A stretch of 64,000 nucleotides of DNA from Salinibacterium sp. ZJ450 (GCF_011751885.2 NZ_CP061771.1:3162001-3226000); one strand, 5' to 3'; shown: positions 19,515-28,143, counted from the first letter of the stretch. Notes: generated by a model not told the origin, from the sequence alone. Numbers and translations: made by a program.

Positions 19515-20627
19515 CTACGCCTGCCGGAGGGCGGGCGTGATGACGGCTTTAAGCGCCGACCCGTCCTGCATCGCCCCGAGTGCATCGGCAACTCCCTCCA
19601 GCCCGTAGCGGTGCGTGACGACCCGGGCGAACGGGAACCGCTCGCGGTTCGACTGCACGAAGCGCAGCGCTTGGAGCCCGCTCTCGGGCTTAGACCCGAG
19701 ATTGCCGATGATGCGTGCCGACTTGAGGGTGATCGGAACCGGGTTGAACAAGACTTCCCGCGTTCCCGAATAAAGTCCCGAGAGCAGGTAGCGTCCGTGG
19801 CGGGCGAGCAGGGAGACTCCCTCCGGAAACGCCTCCGGCACGCCGGCCGCCTCGATGACAACGTCTGCCCCGCGGCCATCGGTGAGTTCGAGCACGCGGG
19901 CGAGCCGCTCTTCGGGGGTCGTCTCATCCAGGTTGATCGTGCTCGTTGCGCCGAACTCGCGCGCGAGCTCAAGGCGATGCGCCGGGGCCCCGATGACAAT
20001 GACGTTCCGGGCAGGACTGAGCGAGGCGACCATCGCGGCAGCGATACCGACCGGCCCGGCGCCCTGAACGACGACGGTCTGCCCCGGCTCGATCTGGCCG
20101 AGCCGACGCTGACCGCTGATCGCGGTCGGCAGTGCGCAGCCGAAGGCCACGATCTCTTCGTCTGTTACTGGCCCATCGACTCGGAAGAATGGGACGAGGG
20201 GAGAGAGGCTCGCAACGTCCCGGTAGCCGGCGGCGTTCGGCTCTTCTGACGGCGACGGCCACTGCCGGTCGTCACAGGCCTCGCCGGTCGTGCGACAGCC
20301 GCGGCATTTGCCGCACGGCGTCGAACCGGCGTACCAGACGACTCGATCGCCGACCGAGATCGGCAATCCACCCCAGTCGCTGGTGAGGCCGTCGCCGAGC
20401 TCTTCGATGACGCCGACAGCCTCATGGCCGAAGGAGACTCGGCCCACGGCATCCTTTACATGCCCGACGAGGCGATGCACATCGCTGCCGCACACACCCG
20501 CGAGCGTCACGCGGGCAATAAGTCCGCCGGGTACGGCCACCGGGTGTGGTGCTTCCTCGACGGTGAGCGTCAGCGAATCCATATCGAAAACTGCCTGCTT
20601 GCCGCCGGCGATTGCAGTACTACTCAT
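19515..20627 (-). CDS. Zinc-dependent alcohol dehydrogenase
   Basis: 370-residue medium-chain dehydrogenase. Catalytic zinc ligands are intact: Cys46 in GVCGSDVH and His68-Glu69 in FGHEA. The structural-zinc cysteines are Cys105, Cys108, Cys111 and Cys118. The Rossmann loop is VQGAGPVGIAAA. It is the last gene of the P450 operon that starts at 26663, 28 bases after the ene reductase, and ends at a strong hairpin. It probably oxidises a hydroxylated intermediate made by the P450 (inference). Confidence 0.88.
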   Translation of the reverse strand: MSSTAIAGGKQAVFDMDSLTLTVEEAPHPVAVPGGLIARVTLAGVCGSDVHRLVGHVKDAVGRVSFGHEAVGVIEELGDGLTSDWGGLPISVGDRVVWYAGSTPCGKCRGCRTTGEACDDRQWPSPSEEPNAAGYRDVASLSPLVPFFRVDGPVTDEEIVAFGCALPTAISGQRRLGQIEPGQTVVVQGAGPVGIAAAMVASLSPARNVIVIGAPAHRLELAREFGATSTINLDETTPEERLARVLELTDGRGADVVIEAAGVPEAFPEGVSLLARHGRYLLSGLYSGTREVLFNPVPITLKSARIIGNLGSKPESGLQALRFVQSNRERFPFARVVTHRYGLEGVADALGAMQDGSALKAVITPALRQA

Positions 20628-20655
20628 TCGCTCGACCTCCTTGTCGTTGTGTGAA

Positions 20656-21810
20656 TCATTCCGCGCCTACGGTCACGGGCTTGATGCCGTGCACGTCATC
20701 GCTCCACGCCGAAACGAATGCTGCGGATCCCTCCGGTGGGGCCTCATCCGAGATGAAGCCCTTCCACGTCTTCAGGTATTCGATGAACCCGTCCCCCACC
20801 GACTGCGACCGCAGATAGGACCCCGACACGGGCAACCAATCCGGCTCCAGATCCGGGTCACGCAGAACCCGCTGGGGGAAGTCCGGGTACAGGATGCCTG
20901 CTTTGCCGATCGCGATGTAGTCACTACCCTCGTCGAGCGCTGCACGCACTGCTGCCCCGGTGCGCACGCGGCCGGCGACGCCCATCCGTACCTCGCCACG
21001 GGGAAGGCGCAGGAAGTGGCGCATGATCGGCGCACGGTCGGCGCGCTCGTCATCCGGGAACTTACCAGCGTCCCACAGCGACATGTCGATCGAATCGACC
21101 TGGCGCTCGTCAATCAGACGTTCCACCACCGCGGTCGTCTCGAAGAGATCCTGGCCATATCGTTCAGGGGACAGTCGGATGCCGATCTGGAAGTCCGGAC
21201 CCGTCGCTCCGCGGATGGCATCGACCACGGCGAACAGGAAGCGTGCCCGGTTCTCGGGCGACCCACCCCAGTCATCGACACGCCGATTCAGCGAGCCGCT
21301 GAGGAACTGCCCGATCAGATAGCCATGCGCGGCGTGGATCTGCACGCCGTCGAAACCGGCGAGCTCGCATCGCGCCGCCGCCTTGGCCCATGCCTCGATC
21401 ACGTCGGGGATCTCGTCGTCCAGCAAGGACCGGGCCCCGGTGTCCGGGTCATCCGACGAACTGACGCGCTCACCCAGTCGGTACCCGCGCGTGCCGGCGT
21501 GATTCAACTGCATGGTCGCCAGGCTTCCGGCAGACTTCACTGCCTCGGCAAGCCGGGCGAGGCCCGGAATGTGATCGTCGGAGTGCGTGCCGGGCTCGGT
21601 CTCAAACCCGCGGCCGCGCAACTCCACGCCGCTCTCGCTGGTGACAACCCCGCCGAATCCGCCCTGCGCCCGACGAGCCAGCCAATCGATCTCGGCATCC
21701 AATACCGTGCCATCCGGCGCGCTCTGCTTGTTCGTCATGGGCGCCAGGACGAAGCGATTCGGCAGCGCCCTTCCCCGCAAGAACGTGAGCGGCGTGTCGA
21801 GCGCGCTCAT
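20656..21810 (-). CDS. Old yellow enzyme-type NADH:flavin oxidoreductase
   Basis: 384-residue FMN TIM barrel of the ene-reductase family. It shows FVLAPMTNKQSAPDG at the N-terminus, the substrate-anion-binding pair in GVQIHAAHGYLIGQFLSG, RVDDWGGSPENRARF and the phosphate-binding end GVAGRVRTG...DYIAIGKAGI. It lacks the C-terminal Fe-S/FAD domains of 2,4-dienoyl-CoA reductases. It probably reduces an activated C=C bond of a cyclic enone, or acts in reverse. It overlaps the upstream lyase-like gene by four bases. Confidence 0.88.
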   Translation of the reverse strand: MSALDTPLTFLRGRALPNRFVLAPMTNKQSAPDGTVLDAEIDWLARRAQGGFGGVVTSESGVELRGRGFETEPGTHSDDHIPGLARLAEAVKSAGSLATMQLNHAGTRGYRLGERVSSSDDPDTGARSLLDDEIPDVIEAWAKAAARCELAGFDGVQIHAAHGYLIGQFLSGSLNRRVDDWGGSPENRARFLFAVVDAIRGATGPDFQIGIRLSPERYGQDLFETTAVVERLIDERQVDSIDMSLWDAGKFPDDERADRAPIMRHFLRLPRGEVRMGVAGRVRTGAAVRAALDEGSDYIAIGKAGILYPDFPQRVLRDPDLEPDWLPVSGSYLRSQSVGDGFIEYLKTWKGFISDEAPPEGSAAFVSAWSDDVHGIKPVTVGAE

Positions 21811-22757
21811 GCGGCGCCGCCACCGGTCGTCGCGTTCGCCGCAATCGGCGCGAGGCGGGCCTCGAGCTCCGCGACCTCGTCATAGGTGATCCCCAACAAC
21901 GCTTCGCCCGCTCCCACCCAGGCGTCGGTGCCCCGAAAGGACTCGACGTACGCGCGGTAGTCGTCGACCGGCTTCAGCTCGCCGCTCTCTGCCACCGCAC
22001 GCAGCAGGTTCCAGACCTCATGCACACCAGGCAGCAGGAACGGAACGATCTGAATCGCCTGTCCCATTCGGGTCATCTCAGCCACCGACGGCGTCGGACC
22101 TGCGTTCCGGTGCGGGATCGCGTAGGCGGGACCGGGCGTTTCGCGTAGCGCGGTCTCGATCTCCTCCCAGGTCTCCAGGCCCTCGTAGAAGATGACGTCG
22201 ACACCCGTCTCCTCGCGGTACAGCTGGCCTCGCCGGATCGCCTCGTCCAGACCGCCGCCGGCGGCACCATAGCCGTCGGTCCGTGCGACGAGCACGAAGT
22301 CGGGGTCCACCCGGTCTCGCGCCTCGACCGCGGCGGCGAAGCGACCGATCGCCTCGGCATCCGAAACCAGGCGAATACCACCGCGACCGCCGGCCTTCTT
22401 CGGTTCGGCCTGGTCTTCCAGGTGGATGCCCGCGACTCCGGCGTCGATGAAGGCGCGCGTCGTGCGCTGCACGTTCACCGGGCCCCCGTACCCCGTGTCC
22501 GCGTCGCAGAAGACCGGAATGTCGACGGATCGCGCCACGCGAGCCGCCTGCTCGACGATCTCCGTCATCGTTTGATACCCGACATCGGCGACGCCCGCGA
22601 GCCAGAACGACGAGTAACCGCCGGACACCTCGAACGCCTGGAAGCCGGCCTGCTGCGCCATCCGCGCATGCAAAGGCAGCACGCCGAAGGGCATCAGCGT
22701 CGTTTCCTGGGATGTGAACAGTGCGCGCAGCCGCGCTCCCTTTGATTGCTCCGCCAT
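21807..22757 (-). CDS. Isocitrate lyase/PEP mutase superfamily protein with altered active site
   Basis: 316-residue alpha/beta barrel of the ICL/PEP mutase superfamily, a C-C or P-C bond-cleaving family. The Mg-binding FCDADTGYGGP (Asp85, Asp87) and HLEDQAEPK (Glu114, Asp115, Lys120) are present. The catalytic loop that reads K-K/R-C-G-H in lyases is KKAGGRGG here, with Ala122 in place of the cysteine. A classical isocitrate or methylisocitrate lyase is therefore unlikely. Oxaloacetate decarboxylase-like or other keto-acid chemistry is possible. The ATG at 22757 has GAGAGGAC upstream, lying in the end of the TetR gene. Confidence 0.8.
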   Translation of the reverse strand: MAEQSKGARLRALFTSQETTLMPFGVLPLHARMAQQAGFQAFEVSGGYSSFWLAGVADVGYQTMTEIVEQAARVARSVDIPVFCDADTGYGGPVNVQRTTRAFIDAGVAGIHLEDQAEPKKAGGRGGIRLVSDAEAIGRFAAAVEARDRVDPDFVLVARTDGYGAAGGGLDEAIRRGQLYREETGVDVIFYEGLETWEEIETALRETPGPAYAIPHRNAGPTPSVAEMTRMGQAIQIVPFLLPGVHEVWNLLRAVAESGELKPVDDYRAYVESFRGTDAWVGAGEALLGITYDEVAELEARLAPIAANATTGGGAA

Positions 22758-22761
22758 GGAG

Positions 22762-23385
22762 TCAGTCCTCTCTTTGTGTGGCATGGCTCGCCGCGGAGAT
22801 CCCGACGCTCTCGTCGGGCAACGGCAGTCGCGGTCCGTCGCAGCGATCGATCACGACCTGCACCAGTTCCGCGAACGTGGTGATCGCTTCCTCGTCGTCA
22901 CCGTCGTCATACGCTTCGAGCGTGTGGACGGATGCGGCGATGCCGAACATCATCGCCAGAACAGCCTTCGCGTGCCGCCGATCCTTGCTGGAGTCACCGA
23001 TGATTGCGGCCATGTTGTGCAGGTACCGCTCCCGGATCTCTTCTCGGATCTGATCGGGTTCCGGTGCGGACCTGATCAGCAGCGGTGCCACGGCGTAGGG
23101 GTCGCCGGAGCCCATTCGGCGCCGGGCGAAGATACGCCGCACGAGTTCGCGGCCGATCTCTTGTTTGGGTACGAGTTCGCGTTCGTCCTCCAAGCCGGCG
23201 GTCGACGCCACGCCGGGCGCGACAAGCCAGAACAGTCGCTCCTTACTACCCATGAGCTTCATGACCATGGCTGCGGAATAGCCGGCGTCGGCGGCGATCG
23301 CGCGGATCGTCACATCGCGATAACCGTCTTCACCGAACCGCACTCGCGCGGCCGCAAGAATCGCCTCGTACGCGGTGTCGCTCAC
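22762..23385 (-). CDS. TetR-family transcriptional regulator
   Basis: 207 residues. The helix-turn-helix is at the N-terminus (GYRDVTIRAIAADAGYSAAMVMKLMGSKERLFW), followed by a helical ligand-binding domain. A GTG at 23385 shares its first base with the HtaA stop codon (TAGTG), so translation is coupled; the longer frame upstream has no homology. It lies inside the P450 operon it may control. The palindrome at 26757-26772 is the obvious candidate operator (inference). Confidence 0.87.
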   Translation of the reverse strand: MSDTAYEAILAAARVRFGEDGYRDVTIRAIAADAGYSAAMVMKLMGSKERLFWLVAPGVASTAGLEDERELVPKQEIGRELVRRIFARRRMGSGDPYAVAPLLIRSAPEPDQIREEIRERYLHNMAAIIGDSSKDRRHAKAVLAMMFGIAASVHTLEAYDDGDDEEAITTFAELVQVVIDRCDGPRLPLPDESVGISAASHATQRED

Positions 23386-23834
23386 TACTGTTCCCGATCG
23401 ACAACCAGCGGGGCGAGGTCGGTGCCGACCTGGTATACGTCGCCGAAGATGCGCACGCCCTCGAACGTGATCCGCGGTGTTGCAGTCCACTGTTGTCCAG
23501 CGTTGCGCTGCTCGGCGCCCTCAATGGTTGCGATCGCAACCCGCGCGGCGATCGACGGAACTCCGACTAGGGCGGACAGGGTCTTGTCAGGACCGTCGCC
23601 CTCGATCATCGGATCTACCAGCCGAACGTCCAGCATGCCGCTGAACCCCGTGAACCGGACGCCGCCCGTGAACAGAAGTTCGCCGTCCGCCTCGGACACC
23701 CCGGGAAAGACGAAACCACCGTCGACCGCTTCACACCCGTCGAACGTCTCGATCGTGCCGTCTTCCAGGCCCCGGATGTAGTCGATGAACGACTCTTTGA
23801 CCGCCCAGCGCAGCGGACTCATCGAATCGCTCAT
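23385..23834 (-). CDS. Single-domain cytosolic HtaA-like protein
   Basis: 149 residues resembling one HtaA (heme-transport-associated) domain: LRWAVKESFIDYIRG at 8-22 and the FTGGVRFTGFSGMLDVRLVDP core at 55-75. HtaA proteins bind heme at the cell surface of corynebacteria, but this one has no signal peptide, membrane anchor or second domain. The His normally found in the VxFxGHxG motif is Phe64 here, and the protein contains no histidine at all. It overlaps the ferredoxin reductase gene by four bases and is embedded in a P450 operon. It may bind heme differently, or another hydrophobic ligand such as the substrate (inference). Confidence 0.72.
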   Translation of the reverse strand: MSDSMSPLRWAVKESFIDYIRGLEDGTIETFDGCEAVDGGFVFPGVSEADGELLFTGGVRFTGFSGMLDVRLVDPMIEGDGPDKTLSALVGVPSIAARVAIATIEGAEQRNAGQQWTATPRITFEGVRIFGDVYQVGTDLAPLVVDREQ

Positions 23835-25072
23835 GCCAGCTGCGATTCGGTGACGAATGCCTTCAGCGGCACCGCGGAGTCAGCGAGGCGAGAATCGTCG
23901 GCAGCCACTGTCCGGCCGATGAGCGACTTGGCCTGCGCATAGTCCTTGACGTTATTGATGGCGTCGACGGCGGCGACAGTGTCACCGCGCATGTACACGA
24001 CGCTGAACTTTCCGGTGGCCGGATCTCCACGAAGCACTGCGGAATCGTAGCCGGTCAGTACCCCGGCGGTCTGCAGTCGATCGTCGTACTGGTGCGACCA
24101 GAACCACGGCAACGCGTCGTACGGCTGAGGCTTACCGAGGAGCGTATTGGCGACGGCCTTCGCCTGATCGTTGGCGTTCTGGACGGACTCGAGCCGCAGC
24201 CGGTCATCGGGCACCCAATCGGACTCGAAACTCGCGCAGTCACCGATCGCGTAGACATCCGGAAGGGTCGTGCGGCAGAACTTGTCGACGAGCACTCCGT
24301 TGCCGATCTCGGCACCGGCATCCGCCAGTTGCCGCACGTTCGGGATTAGCCCGATCCCGACAATGACGAGGTCGGCGGGAAGAACCTGGCCGGAGGCCAG
24401 CTGCACGCCGGTGACGTGGCCGTCCTCGCCGAGAATCTCGCTCACGCCGGTGCCCAGCAAGAACTCGACTCCCTCGCCCTCATGCTTCGCCTTGATGTAC
24501 GCCGCGATGTCCTCGCCCGTGACCCGTTGCAGGAGCCGTTCAAGCGCCTCGACGACCGTCACCTCGATGCCGAGCTTCCGCAGTGACGCGGCCGTCTCCA
24601 GCCCGATGTATCCGCCGCCGATGACGACGGCCTTTCGGGTCGTGGCGACCAGGCGCTTGACATGCTCCGCATCGCTCAGCTTGCGCACTACGTGCACCCC
24701 GTTGAGGTCGGCTCCGGGGGTCGGCAGTCGGCGCGCCTCTCCTCCCGCGCTCCAGACGAGCGTGCCGTAACTGATCGTCCCGCCGTCCTCGGTTGTCACG
24801 GTGTGTGCGTCCGCATCGACGGCGACTACTGCCGTGCCCAGGTGGCGCTCTACGGTCGAGCCTGCCCACCACGCCTCGGCGCGGAACGCCAGCTCGTCGG
24901 AGAGCATGCTGTCCGCCAGGTAACCCTTCGTGAGCGGCGGCCGCTCATAAGGGATGGAGATCTCGTCGCCGATGAGGGCGATGGACCCGGTGAATCCTCC
25001 TGCGGTCAATGCGAAGACCGTCTGCGTGCCGGCATGGCCCGCACCGACGACCACGATGTCGTAGTGCGACAT
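23831..25072 (-). CDS. Ferredoxin reductase (FAD, NAD(P)H)
   Basis: 413-residue putidaredoxin-reductase-type flavoprotein. It has an N-terminal FAD loop (VVVGAGHAGTQTVFAL), a central NADH loop (AVVIGGGYIGLETAASL), the FAD ribityl site (PDVYAIGDCASFES) and the C-terminal region WFWSHQYDDRLQTAG. It transfers electrons from NAD(P)H to the [2Fe-2S] ferredoxin encoded 15 bases upstream, and so to the P450. It is probably the only reductase for all three P450s in the window (inference). Its stop overlaps the HtaA start by four bases. Confidence 0.93.
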   Translation of the reverse strand: MSHYDIVVVGAGHAGTQTVFALTAGGFTGSIALIGDEISIPYERPPLTKGYLADSMLSDELAFRAEAWWAGSTVERHLGTAVVAVDADAHTVTTEDGGTISYGTLVWSAGGEARRLPTPGADLNGVHVVRKLSDAEHVKRLVATTRKAVVIGGGYIGLETAASLRKLGIEVTVVEALERLLQRVTGEDIAAYIKAKHEGEGVEFLLGTGVSEILGEDGHVTGVQLASGQVLPADLVIVGIGLIPNVRQLADAGAEIGNGVLVDKFCRTTLPDVYAIGDCASFESDWVPDDRLRLESVQNANDQAKAVANTLLGKPQPYDALPWFWSHQYDDRLQTAGVLTGYDSAVLRGDPATGKFSVVYMRGDTVAAVDAINNVKDYAQAKSLIGRTVAADDSRLADSAVPLKAFVTESQLA

Positions 25073-25087
25073 ATTCAGGCTTCCTGT

Positions 25088-25396
25088 CTATCCGGGGATC
25101 TTGGCGACGATGCCGTCGATGGCGCTGGAGTACTTGATCTGGCAGCCGAGCCGGCTTTCGTCGGTGTAGTGGTCGTCGGCCTCGAGGAGATCGAGCTCGT
25201 CCTGCGAGGGGCGCCGCAGCTTCGCCGCCCAGTCATCCTCGATCCAGACGTGGCACGTCGCGCACGACATCTCGCCTCCGCACTCGCCTTCGATAGCGGA
25301 CACGCCGGCCTGCACGGCAATCTGCATCAGTGACTCGCCCTCGCGAGCCTCGATGACCTGCTCCCCGTCGGGCAGCACATAAACGATTTTTCCCAT
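25088..25396 (-). CDS. [2Fe-2S] ferredoxin (putidaredoxin type)
   Basis: 102 residues. The cluster cysteines follow the adrenodoxin/putidaredoxin pattern C-x5-C-x2-C (GECGGEMSCATCHVW) with the fourth in SRLGCQIKY. The open frame continues upstream into the P450 gene, but the ATG at 25396 has GAGAGGAAC upstream and yields a normal family length. It starts ten bases after the P450 stop and is its evident electron donor. Confidence 0.94.
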   Translation of the reverse strand: MGKIVYVLPDGEQVIEAREGESLMQIAVQAGVSAIEGECGGEMSCATCHVWIEDDWAAKLRRPSQDELDLLEADDHYTDESRLGCQIKYSSAIDGIVAKIPG

Positions 25397-25406
25397 GGTG
25401 TTCCTC

Positions 25407-26663
25407 TCAAACGCTCGCGAGAACGAGCGGGCTGTACGTGACGTCGAACTTGCTGAACCCGGTCGTGATGTTGTCGGGGATCCACTCGGGCTCGGCTGCG
25501 ATCTGCATGTCCGGGAACGCCTGCAGCACCTTCGGGAACAGGCATGCGAGCTCAAGCCGCGCCAGGTAGCGGCCGAGGCACAGGTGGATGCCCTCTCCGA
25601 AGCTCAGGTGCGGGTTGGGGTTCCGGGTGATGTCGAACTTCTCCGGGTTCGCGAACACGGTCTCGTCGAAGTTGGCTGAGGCCTGCGAGCCGAATACCCA
25701 GTCGCCGGTCCGGATCTCCTTGCCGCCGATCTCGATGTCTTCCATCGCAATCCGGAAGCGGGTGCGGGCCGGGGTTACCCAGCGCAGAACCTCGTCGATC
25801 GCGCTGTTGATCAGCGACGGGTCGTCGAGCAGCAGCTTGCGCTGGTCGGGGTTCTTGAGGAACAGCCAAAGGCCGACAGCCGCAGTGTTGCGGGTGGTCT
25901 CGAGGCCGCCGCCGATCAGGATAGTGAAGTAGCTGCGCATCTCGTGGACGCTCAGCGGATCGTCGTCGATCAGGACCCGGCTGAGCACCGTTGCAAAGTC
26001 ATCCCTGGGCTCGCTGCGACGTGCGAGAGCGAGCTGCTCGCAGTAGCCGAGCAGTCGCGAGTGACCATGGCGGTGCGTCTTCAGCACGTCGCCGTCGATC
26101 ATGTAGCTGGGGTGCGCGGGAGCCAGCCACTGCCACGCGGCCTCGCGGAGCATGTCCCAGTCTTCTTCGGGAACACCGAGCATCCGGAGGATCACCTTGA
26201 CCGGCAGGTCCCCCGCGATCTCCTCGACGACATCCGCCTGGCCCTTGTCAGCCACGCCGGCGATGATCTCGTCAACGATCGCTTCCACGTCACCGCGCAT
26301 CTTGTTGATGGCCGGCGCACTGAAGTGCTTGTTCACCGGCTTGCGGTACAGGTCGTGAATGGGCGGATCGTTGCGCGCCATGCTGGTGTCGAAGCCCATC
26401 TCGAACCGCTCTTCAGGGGTGTAACGCTTCGAGGTCTTCGGCGGCCGGGTGTCCCACCGCGAGCTGAAGACCCGCGGGTTCAGCAGCATGTCGCGGACAT
26501 CTTCATGCCGGGTCAGGAACCAGTAATGCTTCCCATACGCATCGTCTTCCGTCCAGTGCACAGGGTCTTCGTGGCGCAGACGCTTGAATACCTCGTGGTA
26601 CTCCTGCGTCGTGTACCAGCTGGGATCCTGCAGTTTGTTATCGATCTCGTGCCACTCGGACAT
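25407..26663 (-). CDS. Cytochrome P450 (A)
   Basis: 418 residues, a soluble bacterial class I P450. The I-helix oxygen-activation motif is GGGLETTRNT, the K-helix ExxR is in DEVLRWVTPARTR, and heme-ligand Cys362 is in FGEGIHLCLGR. The ATG at 26663 has GGAG five bases upstream. It heads an eight-gene operon: P450, ferredoxin, reductase, HtaA-like, TetR, lyase-like, ene reductase, ADH. It is clearly paralogous to P450 B at 37584, sharing the KRYTPEER, SMARNDPPIHDLYRKPVNKH and FGEGIH segments. The substrate is unknown; the context suggests an alicyclic or terpenoid compound. Confidence 0.94.
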   Translation of the reverse strand: MSEWHEIDNKLQDPSWYTTQEYHEVFKRLRHEDPVHWTEDDAYGKHYWFLTRHEDVRDMLLNPRVFSSRWDTRPPKTSKRYTPEERFEMGFDTSMARNDPPIHDLYRKPVNKHFSAPAINKMRGDVEAIVDEIIAGVADKGQADVVEEIAGDLPVKVILRMLGVPEEDWDMLREAAWQWLAPAHPSYMIDGDVLKTHRHGHSRLLGYCEQLALARRSEPRDDFATVLSRVLIDDDPLSVHEMRSYFTILIGGGLETTRNTAAVGLWLFLKNPDQRKLLLDDPSLINSAIDEVLRWVTPARTRFRIAMEDIEIGGKEIRTGDWVFGSQASANFDETVFANPEKFDITRNPNPHLSFGEGIHLCLGRYLARLELACLFPKVLQAFPDMQIAAEPEWIPDNITTGFSKFDVTYSPLVLASV

Positions 26664-26756
26664 CTGTACTCCTGCTTCATTGCGGGACACCGACCTCATC
26701 TGTGAAGTCGGGCGGGCCGCGCTGGGCCCGCGTTTTGCGGGTAATCGTCATGTGTG

Positions 26757-26772
26757 GTGAACACGTGTTCAC
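26757..26772. promoter_or_regulatory. 16-base perfect palindrome upstream of the P450 A operon
   Basis: GTGAACACGTGTTCAC is a perfect palindrome 93 bases upstream of the P450 A start. Size and symmetry suit a dimeric regulator such as the TetR encoded in the same operon. It lies between the promoter-proximal region and the hairpin at 26788-26833. Confidence 0.6.
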
Positions 26773-26787
26773 TCGTGATACATATGA

Positions 26788-26833
26788 CCACATCGGCGAG
26801 GGGCTGTCAACAAGCTCTCCCCCGCCGATGTGG
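26788..26833 (-). terminator. Hairpin terminator after dctP1
   Basis: CCACATCGGCG (26788-26798) and its exact complement (26823-26833) form an 11-base stem that can extend inward through the GGGG/CCCC runs. It lies just 10 bases past the dctP stop and upstream of the P450 A promoter, so it should insulate the two transcription units. Confidence 0.7.
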
Positions 26834-26843
26834 GGTGACTCAC

Positions 26844-28076
26844 CTAGGGCCGGTACGGCTCCAGGAATTCGTGCAGAGCGTCGACGTAGGCATCCCAGTC
26901 GATGTCCTCTACCGACCGGTAGAGATCGATCCAGCCTTCCTGCGTGGTGGGGCTGCCCGATTCGACGTCCAGATCGGCGGCGATCTCATCCCAGCTGTCG
27001 GCGAGTCCCGTCAAGCTGTCGGCGAAGCCCTCCGGATCGGCTACGCCGGCCGGGGCATCCTTGACAGCGGCCTCCGTGTACTTGTCACGGGCGGCATCGA
27101 TCGCCTTGTTGAAGGAGGTCGGATCGACGAAGGTCACGCCCTTCGCAGGAGCCTCGTTCGCCCACTGCACGTTGCGCGCGAGTGTCGCCTCGAGGATGTC
27201 GGCGAGCAGGTCCACGCGGGCATCGAAGATGATCCGCTGCGCGTCGAGCGGCAGCGATTCGAGAACCGACTTCTTGATGAGCAGCTGCGAACCGGCAGAG
27301 GTCGCGAAGTGCGCCGGGATGAAGTACTTGGCTTCGTCCCAGACTCCGAGCGTGATGAACGGGCTGATGACGTTCATGAAGCAGCCGATCACTCCGCGCT
27401 GCAGGCCCTCGAAGACATCGGTCACCGGCAAGGTGACGTTGGTCATCTCCATTTCTTCAACCTCGTGGATGAAGGGCGGACCAGGCGTCCTGATCAGCTT
27501 TCCAGCCGCCTGGTCTGCGGTGGTGACCTCGGGCTTGCAAATCACGCTGTTCGGCGCGGTTCCCCAGGTCGCGAGTGTGGCCGCGTCGTACTGCGCCAAC
27601 TCGCCGGCGAGCGCATCGTCCTGGTAGGCCGCGAACTGCACGGGAGTCCCCTGGATGAGCGACATCGGGAACTCGGGGTTAATCGCGCCCTGCGAGACGG
27701 TGGTCTCCCACAGTGCGGCAGGCAGGAGTTCCGGCACGTTGGACGGCGAGACGAAGGTGATGTCCGTGAGCCCAGACTCGATGGCGCTGAGCGACTCCGT
27801 CACCGGATGCAGCGCCGCTGCGTAGTACGTGTCGAAGGTGATCTTGCCATGGGTGGCTTCGGTGACCTGCTCCATGAACCCCTGCATGGCGGTTACGTGG
27901 GCGGCCGTTTCGACGTTCGAGTCGCTGTATGTCAGGACGATGGGCTCCATCTGCTCGATCGAGGAGCCCTCTTCAGCCTCGGGGGCTGTGTCGCCGCCGG
28001 AGGCGCAGCCGGTGATCGCAAGGACCGCCACCAGGACCCCTCCCGTGAGTGAACGAGATACCGCAGTTTTGCGCAT
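26844..28076 (-). CDS. dctP: TRAP transporter solute-binding protein 1 (lipoprotein)
   Basis: 410-residue DctP-type binding protein. The N-terminus has Arg/Lys, a hydrophobic stretch and a lipobox (LAITGCASGG), so it should be exported and lipid-anchored. TRAP family features include the central GKLIRTPGPPFIHEVEEM and DVFEGLQRGVIGCFMN segments; the Arg in IRTPG usually contacts the substrate carboxylate. AAGGA precedes the ATG at 28076. No dctQM genes are adjacent; the only membrane pair in the window is at 47678-49836. It probably binds an organic acid (inference). Confidence 0.9.
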   Translation of the reverse strand: MRKTAVSRSLTGGVLVAVLAITGCASGGDTAPEAEEGSSIEQMEPIVLTYSDSNVETAAHVTAMQGFMEQVTEATHGKITFDTYYAAALHPVTESLSAIESGLTDITFVSPSNVPELLPAALWETTVSQGAINPEFPMSLIQGTPVQFAAYQDDALAGELAQYDAATLATWGTAPNSVICKPEVTTADQAAGKLIRTPGPPFIHEVEEMEMTNVTLPVTDVFEGLQRGVIGCFMNVISPFITLGVWDEAKYFIPAHFATSAGSQLLIKKSVLESLPLDAQRIIFDARVDLLADILEATLARNVQWANEAPAKGVTFVDPTSFNKAIDAARDKYTEAAVKDAPAGVADPEGFADSLTGLADSWDEIAADLDVESGSPTTQEGWIDLYRSVEDIDWDAYVDALHEFLEPYRP

Positions 28077-28143
28077 GGTTTTCCTTTTCTGCTTTAGCAC
28101 GCCCTCGTGCTGAATTCACTCCACAGACTAGTCCCGTATCTCT

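Noticed and set aside
21807-22757. Annotation as isocitrate lyase or methylisocitrate lyase.
   Set aside because: The catalytic cysteine of those enzymes is replaced by Ala122, so only the superfamily can be claimed.
25407-26663. Naming P450 A or B after a known monoterpene P450 (CYP101, CYP108, CYP111, CYP176).
   Set aside because: The sequences I can recall for CYP108 and CYP176 do not match closely, and no substrate-specific residues can be read without alignment.
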